From Dimargaris cristalligena (taxonomy: Eukaryota; Kickxellomycota; Dimargaritomycetes; Dimargaritales; Dimargaritaceae), in assembly GCA_027576995.1 (NCBI GenBank), contig JANBQC010000189.1:1-44959 (forward strand): a stretch of DNA of 44,959 nt. The letters run 5' to 3'. This document shows, piece by piece, positions 44,953-44,959 of the stretch. Position 1 is the stretch's first letter, and each line of letters opens with the position of its first letter. The notes under the pieces are model-generated. The model did not search any database. It worked only from the letters and a program-made list of their open reading frames with translations, and was not told where the DNA came from. The position numbers and the translations under genes were made by a program.

Positions 44953-44959
44953 ATAAACA

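Overview
The window is nuclear DNA from a fungus. Coding sequences are split by spliceosomal GT-AG introns: I can place 29 in coding regions, mostly with GTAAG-type donors and 134 to 403 bases long. The recognisable genes are fungal or opisthokont housekeeping genes (Ran GTPase, PP4 phosphatase, Sft2, Yip4/YIPF6, Bcp1, Rce1, mitochondrial S12, endonuclease V). Fungus-typed families (Gfd2/YDR514C-like exonucleases, a short single-C2H2-finger protein, a TroA-like membrane protein, a LYR protein possibly of the Cup1-like type) fit an early-diverging fungus, but the lineage is inference.

Layout. Bases 1 to about 7.2 kb look gene-poor: a perfect 29-base inverted repeat at the very start, many microsatellites, and one copy of a 133-base dispersed module. 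A TATA box and a small C2H2 zinc-finger gene sit at 7.2-7.8 kb, followed by about 5 kb without a recognisable gene. From 12.9 to 22.6 kb four genes lie on the minus strand: SFT2, the PP4 catalytic subunit (7 exons), a LYR-motif mitochondrial-type protein (4 exons) and Ran (uninterrupted CDS with a probable 5'UTR intron). Endonuclease V (4 exons) and a small basic secreted protein follow on the plus strand. YIP4 (minus) then diverges from a tandem pair of DEDDh exonuclease paralogues (plus). A two-exon protein of unknown function, the TroA-like membrane protein and BCP1 follow on minus; BCP1 diverges from mitochondrial S12 (plus), which converges on RCE1 (minus, 7 exons). The right end carries another copy of the dispersed module, attached to an open reading frame that may be a member of a repeated gene family.

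The genes do not form one pathway. Loose themes are membrane traffic and processing (Sft2, Yip4, Rce1), nuclear transport and signalling (Ran, PP4), nucleic-acid handling (endonuclease V, two DEDDh proteins, a possible LOTUS-like protein) and mitochondria or ribosomes (S12, LYR protein, Bcp1). The least ordinary observations are the dispersed module whose short N-terminal reading frame differs mainly by synonymous changes, one copy of which lies inside an RCE1 intron; the tandem DEDDh pair sharing an intron at the same codon; and the small, very basic secreted protein. All gene models were spliced by eye from sequence and family knowledge, so exon borders may be off by a base or so.
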